Shown here: positions 1 to 6,852 of the stretch, one piece after another | How positions within the stretch are numbered: position 1 is the first letter of the stretch | Layout: each line of letters begins with the position of its first letter | NCBI GenBank assembly: GCA_947853245.1 | Contig: CANTWP010000097.1 | Location: 1-23,988, forward strand | DNA length: 23,988 nucleotides | Reading direction: 5' to 3' | Source: an uncultured Bacilli bacterium | GTDB taxonomy: Bacteria; Bacillota_I; Bacilli_A; RF39; UBA660 | Notes under the pieces: generated by a model | Database searches by the model: none | Seen by the model: only the letters and a program-made list of their open reading frames with translations | What the model was told of the DNA's origin: nothing | Program-made: the position numbers and the translations under genes

Positions 1-597
1 GAACCATATATTAGAACTAACATATTTGTTCCTAGTGAATATATAGGTGCTATTATGGAATTATGTCAAGGAAAACGCGGCAACTATATTTCTATGGAAT
101 ATTTAGATCCAACAAGAGTAAATATTCATTATGAATTACCTCTTTCTGAAATAGTATATGATTTCTTTGATAAATTAAAATCAATGACTAAAGGATATGC
201 TTCTTTTGATTATGAATTGATAGGATATAAAAGTAGTAATTTGGTTAAAATGGATATACTCTTAAATGGAGAAGTAGTAGATGCCTTAAGTGTTATTGTT
301 CATAAAGATTTTGCTTATAAACGTGGTAAAGCTATTGTAGAACAATTACGCAAGTTGATACCTAGACAACAATTTGAAGTACCTATTCAAGCTTGTATTG
401 GAAATAAAGCAATAGCAAGAGCAGATGTTAGAGCTGTAAGAAAAGATGTCCTTGCTAAATGTTACGGTGGCGATGTGTCAAGGAAACGTAAATTGTTAGA
501 GAAGCAAAAAGAAGGTAAAAAAAGAATGAAAATGGTTGGTAGTGTTGAAATACCACAAGAAGCCTTTTTAGCAGTGTTATCAATGGAGGAAGAATGA
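1..597 (+). CDS. lepA: Elongation factor 4 (LepA), C-terminal part, 5' truncated
   Basis: Elongation factor 4 is a ribosome-associated GTPase related to EF-G that acts on stalled or mistranslocated ribosomes and in 30S assembly. The open frame is continuous from base 1, so the gene enters from outside the window and only about the last 198 residues are present; the GTPase domain is missing. What remains is the end of the EF-G-like domain V (EPYIRTNIFVPSEYIGAIMEL at the very start) and the LepA-specific C-terminal domain, recognisable by IPRQQFEVPIQACIGNKAIA, the RADVRAVRKDVLAKCYGGD stretch and the basic RKRKLLEKQKEGKKRMK segment. It ends in TGA, one base before the next gene, whose ribosome binding site (GGAGG, 585-589) lies inside lepA. 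In Bacillus lepA is followed by hemW; here hemW is about 2 kb further on, after three inserted genes. Confidence 0.96.
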   Translation, partial: EPYIRTNIFVPSEYIGAIMELCQGKRGNYISMEYLDPTRVNIHYELPLSEIVYDFFDKLKSMTKGYASFDYELIGYKSSNLVKMDILLNGEVVDALSVIVHKDFAYKRGKAIVEQLRKLIPRQQFEVPIQACIGNKAIARADVRAVRKDVLAKCYGGDVSRKRKLLEKQKEGKKRMKMVGSVEIPQEAFLAVLSMEEE

Positions 598-598
598 T

Positions 599-1132
599 AT
601 GAGAAAATTAGATGATATAGATTTAATTAATTATATTATTAATAAAGAGGCAACTGCTAAGGAAACTGCGGACTATTTTGGAGTTAGTTTAAGTACTATT
701 AGAAAAAGATTGGCGAATATTAAAACTTCATTACAAGATAATTCAGAAATTACAGCTCAATTGTTATCTGTAAGTGATAGTAATCAAGATAAGGGTAGAG
801 CGAAAGGTGGTTTATCTCATAATAGTGGTATTAAAATTACAGAAAGTATTGAATCTATTGCAGATAAAGCGATATATGTACTTGCTAATAATCTAACATT
901 AGAAGAGGCTTCCATAAAATTTAATATACCCACTTCTACATTGTTTGAACATTTTAAAATGCTAGAAAATCCATATTATGGTCAAATATATAATGATTTA
1001 CAATCACTATTTGCTTACCATAAAAGTAAAAGATATATTACAAATAGTAAGGCAGTGTTTAGTATCCAACAAAGATATATGCAAATATTAAATAAAAATA
1101 ATAAAGAAAGCAATAACAAAACAAAACAATAA
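599..1132 (+). CDS. SpoIIID-like transcriptional regulator with two tandem SpoIIID-type domains
   Basis: SpoIIID is a small DNA-binding regulator of mother-cell sporulation genes. This 177-residue protein appears to carry the domain twice. The first copy (about 8-76) has a helix-turn-helix (TAKETADYFGVSLSTIRKRL, 19-38) and a later RAKGGL that resembles the RHxRGG tail of SpoIIID. The second (about 86-160) has LTLEEASIKFNIPTSTLFEH (99-118) and AYHKSKRYITNSKAV, which matches the YHKSxRHxRGGEAT stretch of Bacillus SpoIIID in position and partly in sequence. Bacillus SpoIIID is about 93 residues with one domain. The gene starts at the ATG two bases after lepA stops, with GGAGG in the lepA end, so it is probably cotranscribed with lepA. 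The regulatory role is inferred; the SpoIIID relationship is by eye, and a generic HTH protein remains possible. Confidence 0.72.
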   Translation: MRKLDDIDLINYIINKEATAKETADYFGVSLSTIRKRLANIKTSLQDNSEITAQLLSVSDSNQDKGRAKGGLSHNSGIKITESIESIADKAIYVLANNLTLEEASIKFNIPTSTLFEHFKMLENPYYGQIYNDLQSLFAYHKSKRYITNSKAVFSIQQRYMQILNKNNKESNNKTKQ

Positions 1133-1157
1133 AAATTTTATTCTGCTATTGCTTTTT
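1107..1157 (+). terminator. Possible intrinsic terminator after the SpoIIID-like gene
   Basis: AAAGCAATA (1107-1115) pairs perfectly with TATTGCTTT (1147-1155), followed by TT; inside the large loop AATAAAA and TTTTATT can form a second stem. The left arm lies within the coding end. The wide loop makes it weaker than other terminators in the window. Confidence 0.4.
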
Positions 1158-1180
1158 ACATGCAGATAATGTATTATAAT
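1149..1180 (+). promoter_or_regulatory. Probable SigmaA promoter of the first TasA-like gene
   Basis: TTGCTT (1149-1154), a 17-bp spacer and TATTAT (1172-1177); an overlapping TATAAT sits at 1175-1180. The -35 overlaps the right arm of the preceding terminator. A GGAGAG ribosome binding site (1193-1198) follows before the ATG at 1206. Confidence 0.5.
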
Positions 1181-1205
1181 TATGTAATGATAGGAGAGTG
1201 TATTT

Positions 1206-1850
1206 ATGGAAAAGAAAAAACAAAGAACTTTAGCAATATTTGCATTGGCTATAGCTTTAGTGGCAACAACAGTAGCATATGCAGTATTACAAACAACATT
1301 AAATATTAGTGGTAGTGTTACAAGAAAGGGTGGAAGTTGGGATGTGCATTTAGCAAATGTAGGCAATATTAATAATGCACCTGGAGTAATAGTGACTACT
1401 CCAAGTACCACTACTAATACTTTAACATTTGGTGCAACATTTAAAAAACCTGGTGATTATTTAGAATTTACTTTTGATATTGTAAATGGTTCAGACACAC
1501 TTAATGCAGTTTCGTCTGGTTCGTCTATGGAATTAAAAGGTGGTACTGCTAAAGATGATTGTGATGTTGAGGAATTGGCAAATGGTACTTGTTTTAATTC
1601 TGAATTAGTTACATCTCAAGCTATGGGTGTATCTAGTTCAGATATTACTTGTCGTTTATATGATAATGCTACTAATGCATTGATAAGTAGAGATTGGCAA
1701 GGTCCTATTACTGGGTTAAATTTATCAGCTAAAACAACAAAAAAATTAAAATTAAGATGCGAGTATAATAATAATGTAACTGACATTGAAGATAGTGATG
1801 TAGCATTAAAATTTAATGCAACATTTAATTTTACTCAAGAAAATGCATAA
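1206..1850 (+). CDS. TasA/camelysin-like exported protein, paralogue 1
   Basis: A 214-residue exported protein. Residues 2-7 are basic (EKKKQR), 8-25 form one hydrophobic segment and the sequence then reads AYAVLQTTLNISG, a signal-peptide layout like that of SipW-type substrates (TasA, CalY/camelysin). The rest is Ser/Thr/Asn-rich and beta-sheet-like; the phrase GDYLEFTFDIVNGSDTLNA corresponds to the strand-and-turn typical of TasA-like domains (GDxxxxxxxVxNxGxxxA). There are four Cys in the mature part (DDCDV, GTCF, ITCRL, LRCEY), so disulfides are possible. It shares its N-terminus with the genes at 1929 and 6821 and, more distantly, with the one at 23312. The start is fixed by TAGGAGAG seven bases upstream. 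I infer a surface or extracellular matrix protein; the exact family and function are not established, and no SipW-like peptidase is in the window. Confidence 0.75.
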   Translation: MEKKKQRTLAIFALAIALVATTVAYAVLQTTLNISGSVTRKGGSWDVHLANVGNINNAPGVIVTTPSTTTNTLTFGATFKKPGDYLEFTFDIVNGSDTLNAVSSGSSMELKGGTAKDDCDVEELANGTCFNSELVTSQAMGVSSSDITCRLYDNATNALISRDWQGPITGLNLSAKTTKKLKLRCEYNNNVTDIEDSDVALKFNATFNFTQENA

Positions 1851-1884
1851 TTTTTTAATAGGTGACTTGAGTAATTCTTTTACT

Positions 1885-1914
1885 TTGTAGATGTTTTAAA
1901 GCCAACTTTATACT
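1885..1914 (+). promoter_or_regulatory. Probable SigmaA promoter of the second TasA-like gene
   Basis: TTGTAG (1885-1890), 18-bp spacer, TATACT (1909-1914). Transcription would start about 10 bases before the ATG at 1929, which has AGGAGA (1917-1922) as ribosome binding site, so the leader is very short. Confidence 0.55.
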
Positions 1915-1928
1915 ATAGGAGAATTTTT

Positions 1929-2555
1929 ATGAAGAAAAAAAATCAGAGAACTATAGCTGTTTGGGCTTTAGTAATAGCACTTTGTGCAACCACAGTCGCT
2001 TACGCGGCTTTATCAACGACATTAAATATTAGTGGTAGTGCAACTAGAAAAGGTGGAACTTGGAACGTTTCTTTAGCCAATGTTCATAACGTTGCTACTA
2101 CTGGGACAGGTTCTTTTACTACACAACCAGGTGTATCTGGTACAAAATTAACATTTGCAGCATCATTGGCTCAACCAAATGATTCTATTTCATTTGATGT
2201 TGATATAGTAAATAGTGGTTCTATTAATGCTTATTTGTCTGATTTGGATTTTTGCTTTAATGGTTCATGTGCTGCCAGTTTTTCATCTTTTGAGACAACT
2301 AATATATCGCAAGAAGATATTACCTGTTATTTATTAGACTCTGCGGATAAAGTAATAGATATGAATGATATGGTATCCTGTGATCCAGATAAAATGGCAA
2401 AAATACCTTTTGGTGCAATTGCTGCTAATGGAAATAGAAAAACGATTAAAGTAAAATGTTCATACAATGATGTTAATCAAATATCTAGTACTACAAAGAC
2501 TATGAATGTTTCGGTAGATTTTCTTTATAGTTCTGTTAAACCAATAGGATGTTAG
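1929..2555 (+). CDS. TasA/camelysin-like exported protein, paralogue 2
   Basis: A 208-residue paralogue of the upstream gene, 78 bp after it and with its own promoter. The N-terminus (KKKNQR, hydrophobic 8-25, AYAALSTTLNISGSATRKGG) is nearly the same as in paralogue 1; the C-terminal two-thirds have diverged strongly, with QPNDSISFDVDIVNSGSINA as the recognisable TasA-like strand. The mature part has Cys at FCFNGSC, ITCYL, VSCD, KVKCSY and the final IGC, more than paralogue 1. Conserved exit signal with variable body is what one expects of a family of surface proteins that diversify after duplication. A strong terminator follows at 2577. Export and surface location are inferred from the signal; I do not recognise a specific function. 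Confidence 0.74.
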   Translation: MKKKNQRTIAVWALVIALCATTVAYAALSTTLNISGSATRKGGTWNVSLANVHNVATTGTGSFTTQPGVSGTKLTFAASLAQPNDSISFDVDIVNSGSINAYLSDLDFCFNGSCAASFSSFETTNISQEDITCYLLDSADKVIDMNDMVSCDPDKMAKIPFGAIAANGNRKTIKVKCSYNDVNQISSTTKTMNVSVDFLYSSVKPIGC

Positions 2556-2576
2556 TAATGATTTGATTAATTTTAA

Positions 2577-2606
2577 GAAAAAAGTAATTTTACTTTTTTC
2601 TTTTTT
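2577..2606 (+). terminator. Intrinsic terminator after TasA-like paralogue 2
   Basis: GAAAAAAGTA (2577-2586), loop ATTT, TACTTTTTTC (2591-2600), then six Ts. Perfect 10-bp stem that separates the exported-protein genes from hemW. Confidence 0.75.
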
Positions 2607-2613
2607 ATATGCA

Positions 2614-2622
2614 TGTTATAAT
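2614..2622 (+). promoter_or_regulatory. Extended -10 promoter of hemW
   Basis: TGTTATAAT (2614-2622) is an extended -10 element eight bases after the terminator T-run; no good -35 is seen because the terminator fills that space. It shows that the ATG at 2609 cannot be the hemW start. Confidence 0.5.
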
Positions 2623-2644
2623 AAAAACTATAAAAAGAGAAGTG

Positions 2645-3751
2645 ATGAAAATGTGTAAAGCTGTATATATTCATATTCCATTCTGTAAGACTATTTGTTC
2701 TTATTGTGATTTTTGCAAGGTTTATTACAGTAAAAAAAATATCAAAAAATATTTAGAACAATTAGAAATGGAAATTAGAAATAATTATCGTGGTGAATTA
2801 ATTGAAACTATTTATATAGGTGGTGGTACACCAAGTTGTTTGGATATAGAAGAATTAGTAAAACTTTTTGAAATAGTTGATATTTTTCATAAAAGTATTA
2901 ATTTAGAATTTACAATAGAATGTAATATAGAAACATTAACTGAAAAAAATATCAAGTTATTTTGTAAAAATAAAATTAACAGAATAAGTGTTGGAGTACA
3001 AAGTTTATTAAATAAGAATATAGAATTTTTAGAAAGACATCATGATATAGATATGGTACAGGAGAAAATAAGTTTATTAAATAAATATGAAATTAATAAT
3101 ATAAACTTAGATTTAATATATGCTTTACCAAATCAATCTTTAGAGGATTTAAGACTTGATTTAGATGAATACTTAAAGCTTGGTATTAATCACATCTCTA
3201 CCTATTCTTTAATGATAGAACCTAATACAAAGCTATCTATTAAAAAAATAAAACCTATATCTGAAGAGCTTGATAGAAATATGTATGATTTTATATGTGA
3301 CTATCTGAAAAATAGAGGATTTAAACATTATGAAATAAGTAACTTTTGTCTACCAGGATCAGAATCTAAGCATAATTTAACTTATTGGAATAATGAAAAT
3401 TACTATGGGTTTGGAGTTGGCGCTAGTGGATACATAGAAACTTCACGTTATGATAATACAAGGAGTATTACTAAATACTTATCTGGTGATTTAAATAGAT
3501 ATATTGAACAATTATCTTATAATGAAATTTTAGAAAATGAATTTATTTTAGGATTTAGAAAAGTAGAAGGTATTTCAAAAAAAGAATTTAAAAATAAATA
3601 TAATAGAGAAATATGTGATATAATAATTGTTAAGAATTTATTAAAATCTGGTAAATTAGAGGATAATGGAGAATACATATTTATTAAAGAAAAATATTTA
3701 TATATATCTAATTCTATTTTATTAGATTTTATAGGAGGTAATTATGAATAA
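2645..3751 (+). CDS. hemW: Radical SAM heme chaperone HemW
   Basis: HemW is a radical S-adenosylmethionine protein related to oxygen-independent coproporphyrinogen oxidase HemN; HemW proteins bind heme and are thought to deliver it to respiratory enzymes rather than to oxidise coproporphyrinogen. The N-terminus shows YIHIPFCKTICSYCDF with the CxxxCxxC iron-sulfur cluster motif, followed by GGGTPS, GVQSL and the radical SAM barrel, then a HemN C-terminal domain from about residue 290. I chose the ATG at 2645 (2651 is equally possible) because the upstream in-frame ATG lies ahead of the -10 element; this gives about 368 residues, the usual HemW length. The last eight bases overlap the HD-domain gene, so the two are translated from one transcript. 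Position downstream of lepA matches the Bacillus order. Only one HemN/HemW-like gene is visible here. Confidence 0.92.
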   Translation: MKMCKAVYIHIPFCKTICSYCDFCKVYYSKKNIKKYLEQLEMEIRNNYRGELIETIYIGGGTPSCLDIEELVKLFEIVDIFHKSINLEFTIECNIETLTEKNIKLFCKNKINRISVGVQSLLNKNIEFLERHHDIDMVQEKISLLNKYEINNINLDLIYALPNQSLEDLRLDLDEYLKLGINHISTYSLMIEPNTKLSIKKIKPISEELDRNMYDFICDYLKNRGFKHYEISNFCLPGSESKHNLTYWNNENYYGFGVGASGYIETSRYDNTRSITKYLSGDLNRYIEQLSYNEILENEFILGFRKVEGISKKEFKNKYNREICDIIIVKNLLKSGKLEDNGEYIFIKEKYLYISNSILLDFIGGNYE

Positions 3752-4322
3752 AATAGATGTTTTTAGAGCAGAGATTAGATATGTTAAGGATGCTAGACTT
3801 ATGGATAATTTAAAGAAGATGATTGAACTATTGCCAGATTATTTTTTTGAAATACCTGCATCATCTACTGGTAAATATCATCCTTCTTTTGCTTTAGGAG
3901 AAGGGGGATTAGTAAGACATACTAAGGTTGCTGTTAGATTTGCTAAAGAATTACTTGATAATGAGTGTATTGGTAATGTTTTTAATAGTGCTGAAAAAGA
4001 TATGATAATTATGTCTTTAATTATGCATGATGGTTGTAAATCTGGACTTGTGAAAGGTGAATATACAGTTGCAAATCATCCTTCTATAGTAACGAAACTT
4101 ATAAAGGATAATGCTTCTAAGCTAATTTTGGAAGAGTCAGAAATTAATTTGATATGTGGTATGATCGAGTCACATATGGGTCCTTATAATAATGATTATA
4201 AAGGAAATGCAATCTTACCATTACCGGCAAATAAATATCAAAAATTTGTACATATGTGTGATTTATTAGCTAGTAAGAAATTTTTAGATATTAAGTTTAG
4301 CAATAATGAAATAGTAGAGTAG
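3744..4322 (+). CDS. HD-domain phosphohydrolase
   Basis: A 192-residue cytoplasmic protein of the HD metal-dependent phosphohydrolase superfamily, which hydrolyses phosphomonoesters, phosphodiesters or nucleotides. The HD pattern is visible: GGLVRHTK (first His, about 57), then IMHDGCKSG (about 93-101, the His-Asp pair) and later GMIESHMGPYN with a further His and LLASKKFLD near the end. It starts at the ATG 3744 with AGGAGG (3733-3738) and overlaps the end of hemW. The next gene follows after four bases. Placement between hemW and the thymidylate genes might hint at nucleotide metabolism, but the substrate cannot be told from the sequence, and I would not assign YfbR or Dgt activity. Confidence 0.8.
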   Translation: MNKIDVFRAEIRYVKDARLMDNLKKMIELLPDYFFEIPASSTGKYHPSFALGEGGLVRHTKVAVRFAKELLDNECIGNVFNSAEKDMIIMSLIMHDGCKSGLVKGEYTVANHPSIVTKLIKDNASKLILEESEINLICGMIESHMGPYNNDYKGNAILPLPANKYQKFVHMCDLLASKKFLDIKFSNNEIVE

Positions 4323-4326
4323 GATT

Positions 4327-4632
4327 ATGGCAGTACCAGTTAATTTTAAACAATATAAATGGCTTAATTTAAATAAATTTGATATTGAATGTATACCAAA
4401 TGATATAGAAAGAATACACTCTCTTAAACTTAGAAAAAGTTGCATAAAGACTTTAATCTTACCATTATTAACTAATTTACCATTGCATACTGGATTTAAA
4501 TTTTCGGACGCTAATGAATATTTAAGTTGTAAAACTATGTTATGTGAGCTATTTGATGAGTATCATAAAAGAAATTATACTAAGGAAGAAATTATTGATA
4601 TTGTTAATGGAAAAAGAGTAAAAAAACGTTGA
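4327..4632 (+). CDS. Small protein of unknown function
   Basis: A 101-residue protein that I do not recognise. It begins four bases after the HD-domain gene with a weak AGTAGGA ribosome binding site and so is probably its partner in the hemW operon. There is no signal peptide or membrane segment. The sequence is basic at the end (NGKRVKKR), contains three Cys (IEC, SCIK, SCKTMLC region) without a metal-site spacing, and the C-terminal part (KTMLCELFDEYHKRNYTKEE) looks helical. The coding end overlaps the left arm of a terminator. Codon use is like that of its neighbours, with a clear start and stop, so it is probably real; it could be a fast-evolving partner of the HD protein. Confidence 0.6.
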   Translation: MAVPVNFKQYKWLNLNKFDIECIPNDIERIHSLKLRKSCIKTLILPLLTNLPLHTGFKFSDANEYLSCKTMLCELFDEYHKRNYTKEEIIDIVNGKRVKKR

Positions 4633-4650
4633 TTACTCTTTTTCTTTTTT
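4610..4650 (+). terminator. Intrinsic terminator of the hemW operon
   Basis: GAAAAAGAGTAA (4610-4621) pairs perfectly with TTACTCTTTTTC (4633-4644) around an 11-base loop, followed by TTTTTT. The left arm is inside the coding end of the small gene, and the right arm overlaps the thyX -35. Confidence 0.75.
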
Positions 4651-4657
4651 GTATAAT
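4629..4657 (+). promoter_or_regulatory. SigmaA promoter of thyX-tmk
   Basis: TTGATT (4629-4634), 17-bp spacer, perfect TATAAT (4652-4657). It overlaps the terminator of the preceding operon. The leader would be only about 15 bases and holds AGGAGG (4667-4672). Confidence 0.65.
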
Positions 4658-4679
4658 ATTGATAGTAGGAGGTATTGGT

Positions 4680-5465
4680 ATGAGTAATCAACCAAAGATT
4701 GCTAAAGCAAAAGTTACGTTGCTTGGATTTACACATACAATCAATGGTCAAGGACCGGAAGGAATAGTTGCTACTGCTGGAAAACTTTGTTATTCTAAAG
4801 CAGATATTACTTCTTTAAATGAAAAGTTAAGTGATGAAGATATTAAAACGTTTATAGATAAATTAACTAATTTAGGTCATTTAAGCCCATTTGAACATGC
4901 TAATTTTACTTTTGGAATTGAAGGCATTAGTAGAACCTGTTCTCATCAAATTGTAAGACATAGAACTGGTAGTTATTCACAACAAAGTCAAAGATATGTG
5001 AATTTAGATTCTAGTTTTGAGTTTATTATTCCTGAAGAAATAGGTGATTGTGAAGAAGTAAAAAAAGTTTATATAGATTCTATCTATAGAGATTATGATG
5101 CTTATAAAGATATAACTGTTAAGTTGGCAGAAAAATATGTTATGAAAGGCATGAATAAAAGTCAAGCTATAAAAAAGGCTTTAGAAGATGCAAGATTTGC
5201 TTTACCAAATGCTTGTGAAACTAAATTAATTATGACTATGGATGCTAGAAATTTATTACATTTTTTTGAAGACAGATGTTGTATGCGTGCTCAATGGGAA
5301 ATTAGAGAAGTCGCTCATCAAATGTTAGATTTAGTTTTAGAAGTGGCACCTAATTTATTTTCTAAAGCTGGAGCCAGTTGTACTTTTGGGAAATGTAAAG
5401 AAGGGGCAATGAGTTGTGGCCAAGTACAAGAACCTAGAGAGAAACAAAAGGTGAAGAAAATATGA
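4680..5465 (+). CDS. thyX: FAD-dependent thymidylate synthase ThyX
   Basis: ThyX methylates dUMP to dTMP using methylenetetrahydrofolate, FAD and NADPH, replacing ThyA. The signature RHRTGSYSQQSQR (residues 93-105, the RHRxxSxxxxSxR motif) is intact, as is SPFEHANFTF ahead of it; LPNACETKLIMTMDARNLLHFF and the RCCMRAQWEIREVA stretch are also typical ThyX. I use the ATG at 4680, seven bases after AGGAGG (4667-4672), giving 261 residues; an in-frame ATG at 4629 would add a hydrophobic stretch that is really promoter and terminator DNA. The stop overlaps the start of tmk (ATGA, 5462-5465), so dTMP synthesis and its phosphorylation are coupled. A Cys-rich tail (CTFGKCKEGAMSC) precedes the basic end; its role is unclear. 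Confidence 0.95.
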   Translation: MSNQPKIAKAKVTLLGFTHTINGQGPEGIVATAGKLCYSKADITSLNEKLSDEDIKTFIDKLTNLGHLSPFEHANFTFGIEGISRTCSHQIVRHRTGSYSQQSQRYVNLDSSFEFIIPEEIGDCEEVKKVYIDSIYRDYDAYKDITVKLAEKYVMKGMNKSQAIKKALEDARFALPNACETKLIMTMDARNLLHFFEDRCCMRAQWEIREVAHQMLDLVLEVAPNLFSKAGASCTFGKCKEGAMSCGQVQEPREKQKVKKI

Positions 5466-6139
5466 GAGGAAAACTTATTGTTGTAGAAGGAACTGATTGT
5501 TCAGGTAAAGAAACTCAAACTAATTTATTAATGGCTGAATTAACTAAATTGGGAATGCGTGTAGAAAAATTTAGTTTTCCTAATTATCAATCACCAACAG
5601 GTCGTATTATAGGTGGTCCTTATTTAGGAAAGAGTTATATTGGTGATAGTTGGTTTAATGAAGGGGCTACTAAAGTAGATCCTAAAGTAGCGGCCCTATA
5701 TTATGCAGCTGATCGTAAATATAATATTTATAAGATAACATTTTTACTAGAAAATGGTGTTAATGTTATTTTAGATAGATATGTATATTCTAATATGGCA
5801 CATCAGGGTGGTAAGATAGCTGATAGTTTAGAACGTGAAAAACTATATAGTTGGTTAGAAACTTTAGAATTTGATTTACTAGAATTACCACATGCAGATA
5901 TAAAAATATTTTTACATATGCCATATGATCAAGCAGCAATATTAAAACAAAATAGAGAAGAACCATTAGATTCTGTGGAAAAAGATGAAGAACATTTAAA
6001 ATCAGCTGAAGCCGCCTATTTAGAGTTAGCTGACAAATATAATTTTAAAATATTTGAATGTGCCGAAGATGAAAAAATAAAATCTATTGATGCTATTCAT
6101 AAAGAATTAATGGATTATCTTTTAAAAAATATAAAATAA
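5462..6139 (+). CDS. tmk: Thymidylate kinase
   Basis: Phosphorylates dTMP to dTDP with ATP for DNA synthesis. The P-loop reads VVEGTDCSGKETQ (about 7-19), and LDRYVYSNMAHQGGK is the DRY/x-Q nucleotide-binding segment of thymidylate kinases; a LID-like QNREEPLDSVEKDEEHL stretch follows. At 225 residues it is slightly longer than the Bacillus enzyme, and the P-loop with Cys and Glu (GTDCSGKETQ in place of GxDGAGKTTQ) marks the other TMK subtype found in many clostridia and related bacteria. The ATG overlaps the thyX stop by four bases, and GAGAAACAAAAGG in the thyX end may serve as a weak ribosome binding site or translation may be coupled. A bidirectional terminator follows. Confidence 0.93.
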   Translation: MRGKLIVVEGTDCSGKETQTNLLMAELTKLGMRVEKFSFPNYQSPTGRIIGGPYLGKSYIGDSWFNEGATKVDPKVAALYYAADRKYNIYKITFLLENGVNVILDRYVYSNMAHQGGKIADSLEREKLYSWLETLEFDLLELPHADIKIFLHMPYDQAAILKQNREEPLDSVEKDEEHLKSAEAAYLELADKYNFKIFECAEDEKIKSIDAIHKELMDYLLKNIK

Positions 6140-6153
6140 TAAAATTTAAATTG

Positions 6154-6188
6154 AAGACATAGTTAAAATTATTTTAACTATGTCTTTC
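6154..6188. terminator. Bidirectional intrinsic terminator between tmk and UPF0316 gene
   Basis: AAGACATAGTTAAAAT (6154-6169) is the exact reverse complement of 6171-6186, with T-runs on both strands, between two convergent genes. Confidence 0.75.
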
Positions 6189-6194
6189 ATATGT

Positions 6195-6701
6195 TTACTT
6201 ATTTAAATAACCGCCATATATATTAAAAGCATTTTCTGATATAACCAGTGCATTGATATCTATGCTTTTTACAATTTTAATTATAGAATTTATTTTTTTT
6301 CTAGGAATAAGTGCGAAAAGAATGGATTTTTCATTTTCCATTCCTTTTCCTAAAGTAGTAGTAACGGCAAAGTTATTATCTCTTATTTTTTGAGAAATTT
6401 TATTTTCGTTTTTACTATCAACAATAATAGTTAACAGTTTATTACCTAGAGCGATTTTTTCTTCTATAATACTTCCTAAATAAGAACCAACTATTGATCC
6501 TAAAGCAAACGCTACAATTTTAAGTGGATCTTTTAGGATATCTACTACCACTAATCCAGTAATACAAATCCAAATTATTGCAATAATTCCTTGTAAAATT
6601 GCCCCTATAATCTTTTTGCCATTAGCAACAACTATTATTCGTAGTGTCGCAATTGCGTTTTCTATTACTTTTGATAAAAATATTAAAATATATAAAAGCA
6701 T
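6195..6701 (-). CDS. UPF0316 family membrane protein (DUF5698/DUF2179, YebE-like)
   Basis: A membrane protein of about 168 residues with three hydrophobic segments in the first half (YILIFLSKVIENAIATLRIIVV, IIGAILQGIIAIIWICITGLVV and IVAFALGSIVGSYLGSII) and a soluble DUF2179-like domain in the second half (from KLLTIIVDS to the end), the arrangement of the UPF0316/YebE family. The phrase IATLRIIVVANGKK and GSIVGSYLGSIIEEKIALG are typical. The function of the family is unknown. I take the ATG at 6701: GGTGAT lies eight bases before it, while the TTG at 6713 would overlap that ribosome binding site. The gene is convergent to tmk. A YitT-family protein at 9856 carries the same type of C-terminal DUF2179 domain. 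Confidence 0.83.
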   Translation of the reverse strand: MLLYILIFLSKVIENAIATLRIIVVANGKKIIGAILQGIIAIIWICITGLVVVDILKDPLKIVAFALGSIVGSYLGSIIEEKIALGNKLLTIIVDSKNENKISQKIRDNNFAVTTTLGKGMENEKSILFALIPRKKINSIIKIVKSIDINALVISENAFNIYGGYLNK

Positions 6702-6752
6702 AAGTATCACCAATAATATTATTAACAGTTGTAAAAAATATATTAAAAGGTC

Positions 6753-6781
6753 TTGATCAAAATAATTAAAACATATATAAT
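6753..6781 (+). promoter_or_regulatory. SigmaA promoter of the third TasA-like gene
   Basis: TTGATC (6753-6758), 17-bp spacer, perfect TATAAT (6776-6781). The gene downstream has an unusually good AGGAGGAG ribosome binding site (6808-6815) six bases before the ATG. Confidence 0.65.
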
Positions 6782-6820
6782 ATATTTGATACTAGATTGG
6801 TATAAGTAGGAGGAGAAAGA

Positions 6821-6852
6821 ATGGAAAAGAAAAAACAAAGAACTTTAGCAAT
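6821..6852 (+). repeat. 32-bp direct repeat of 1206-1237
   Basis: The first 32 coding bases of TasA-like paralogue 3 are identical to those of paralogue 1 (1206-1237), although most of the rest of the genes differs. The repeat encodes the basic head of the signal peptide. Confidence 0.85.

Noticed and set aside
1088..1411. Open frame of 107 codons on the minus strand
   Set aside because: It lies across the terminator, promoter and head of the first TasA-like gene; it is the antisense reading of these and has no ribosome binding site.
4629..4679. Longer thyX start with a hydrophobic N-terminus
   Set aside because: The stretch is terminator arm, -35 and -10; the AGGAGG before 4680 sets the start.
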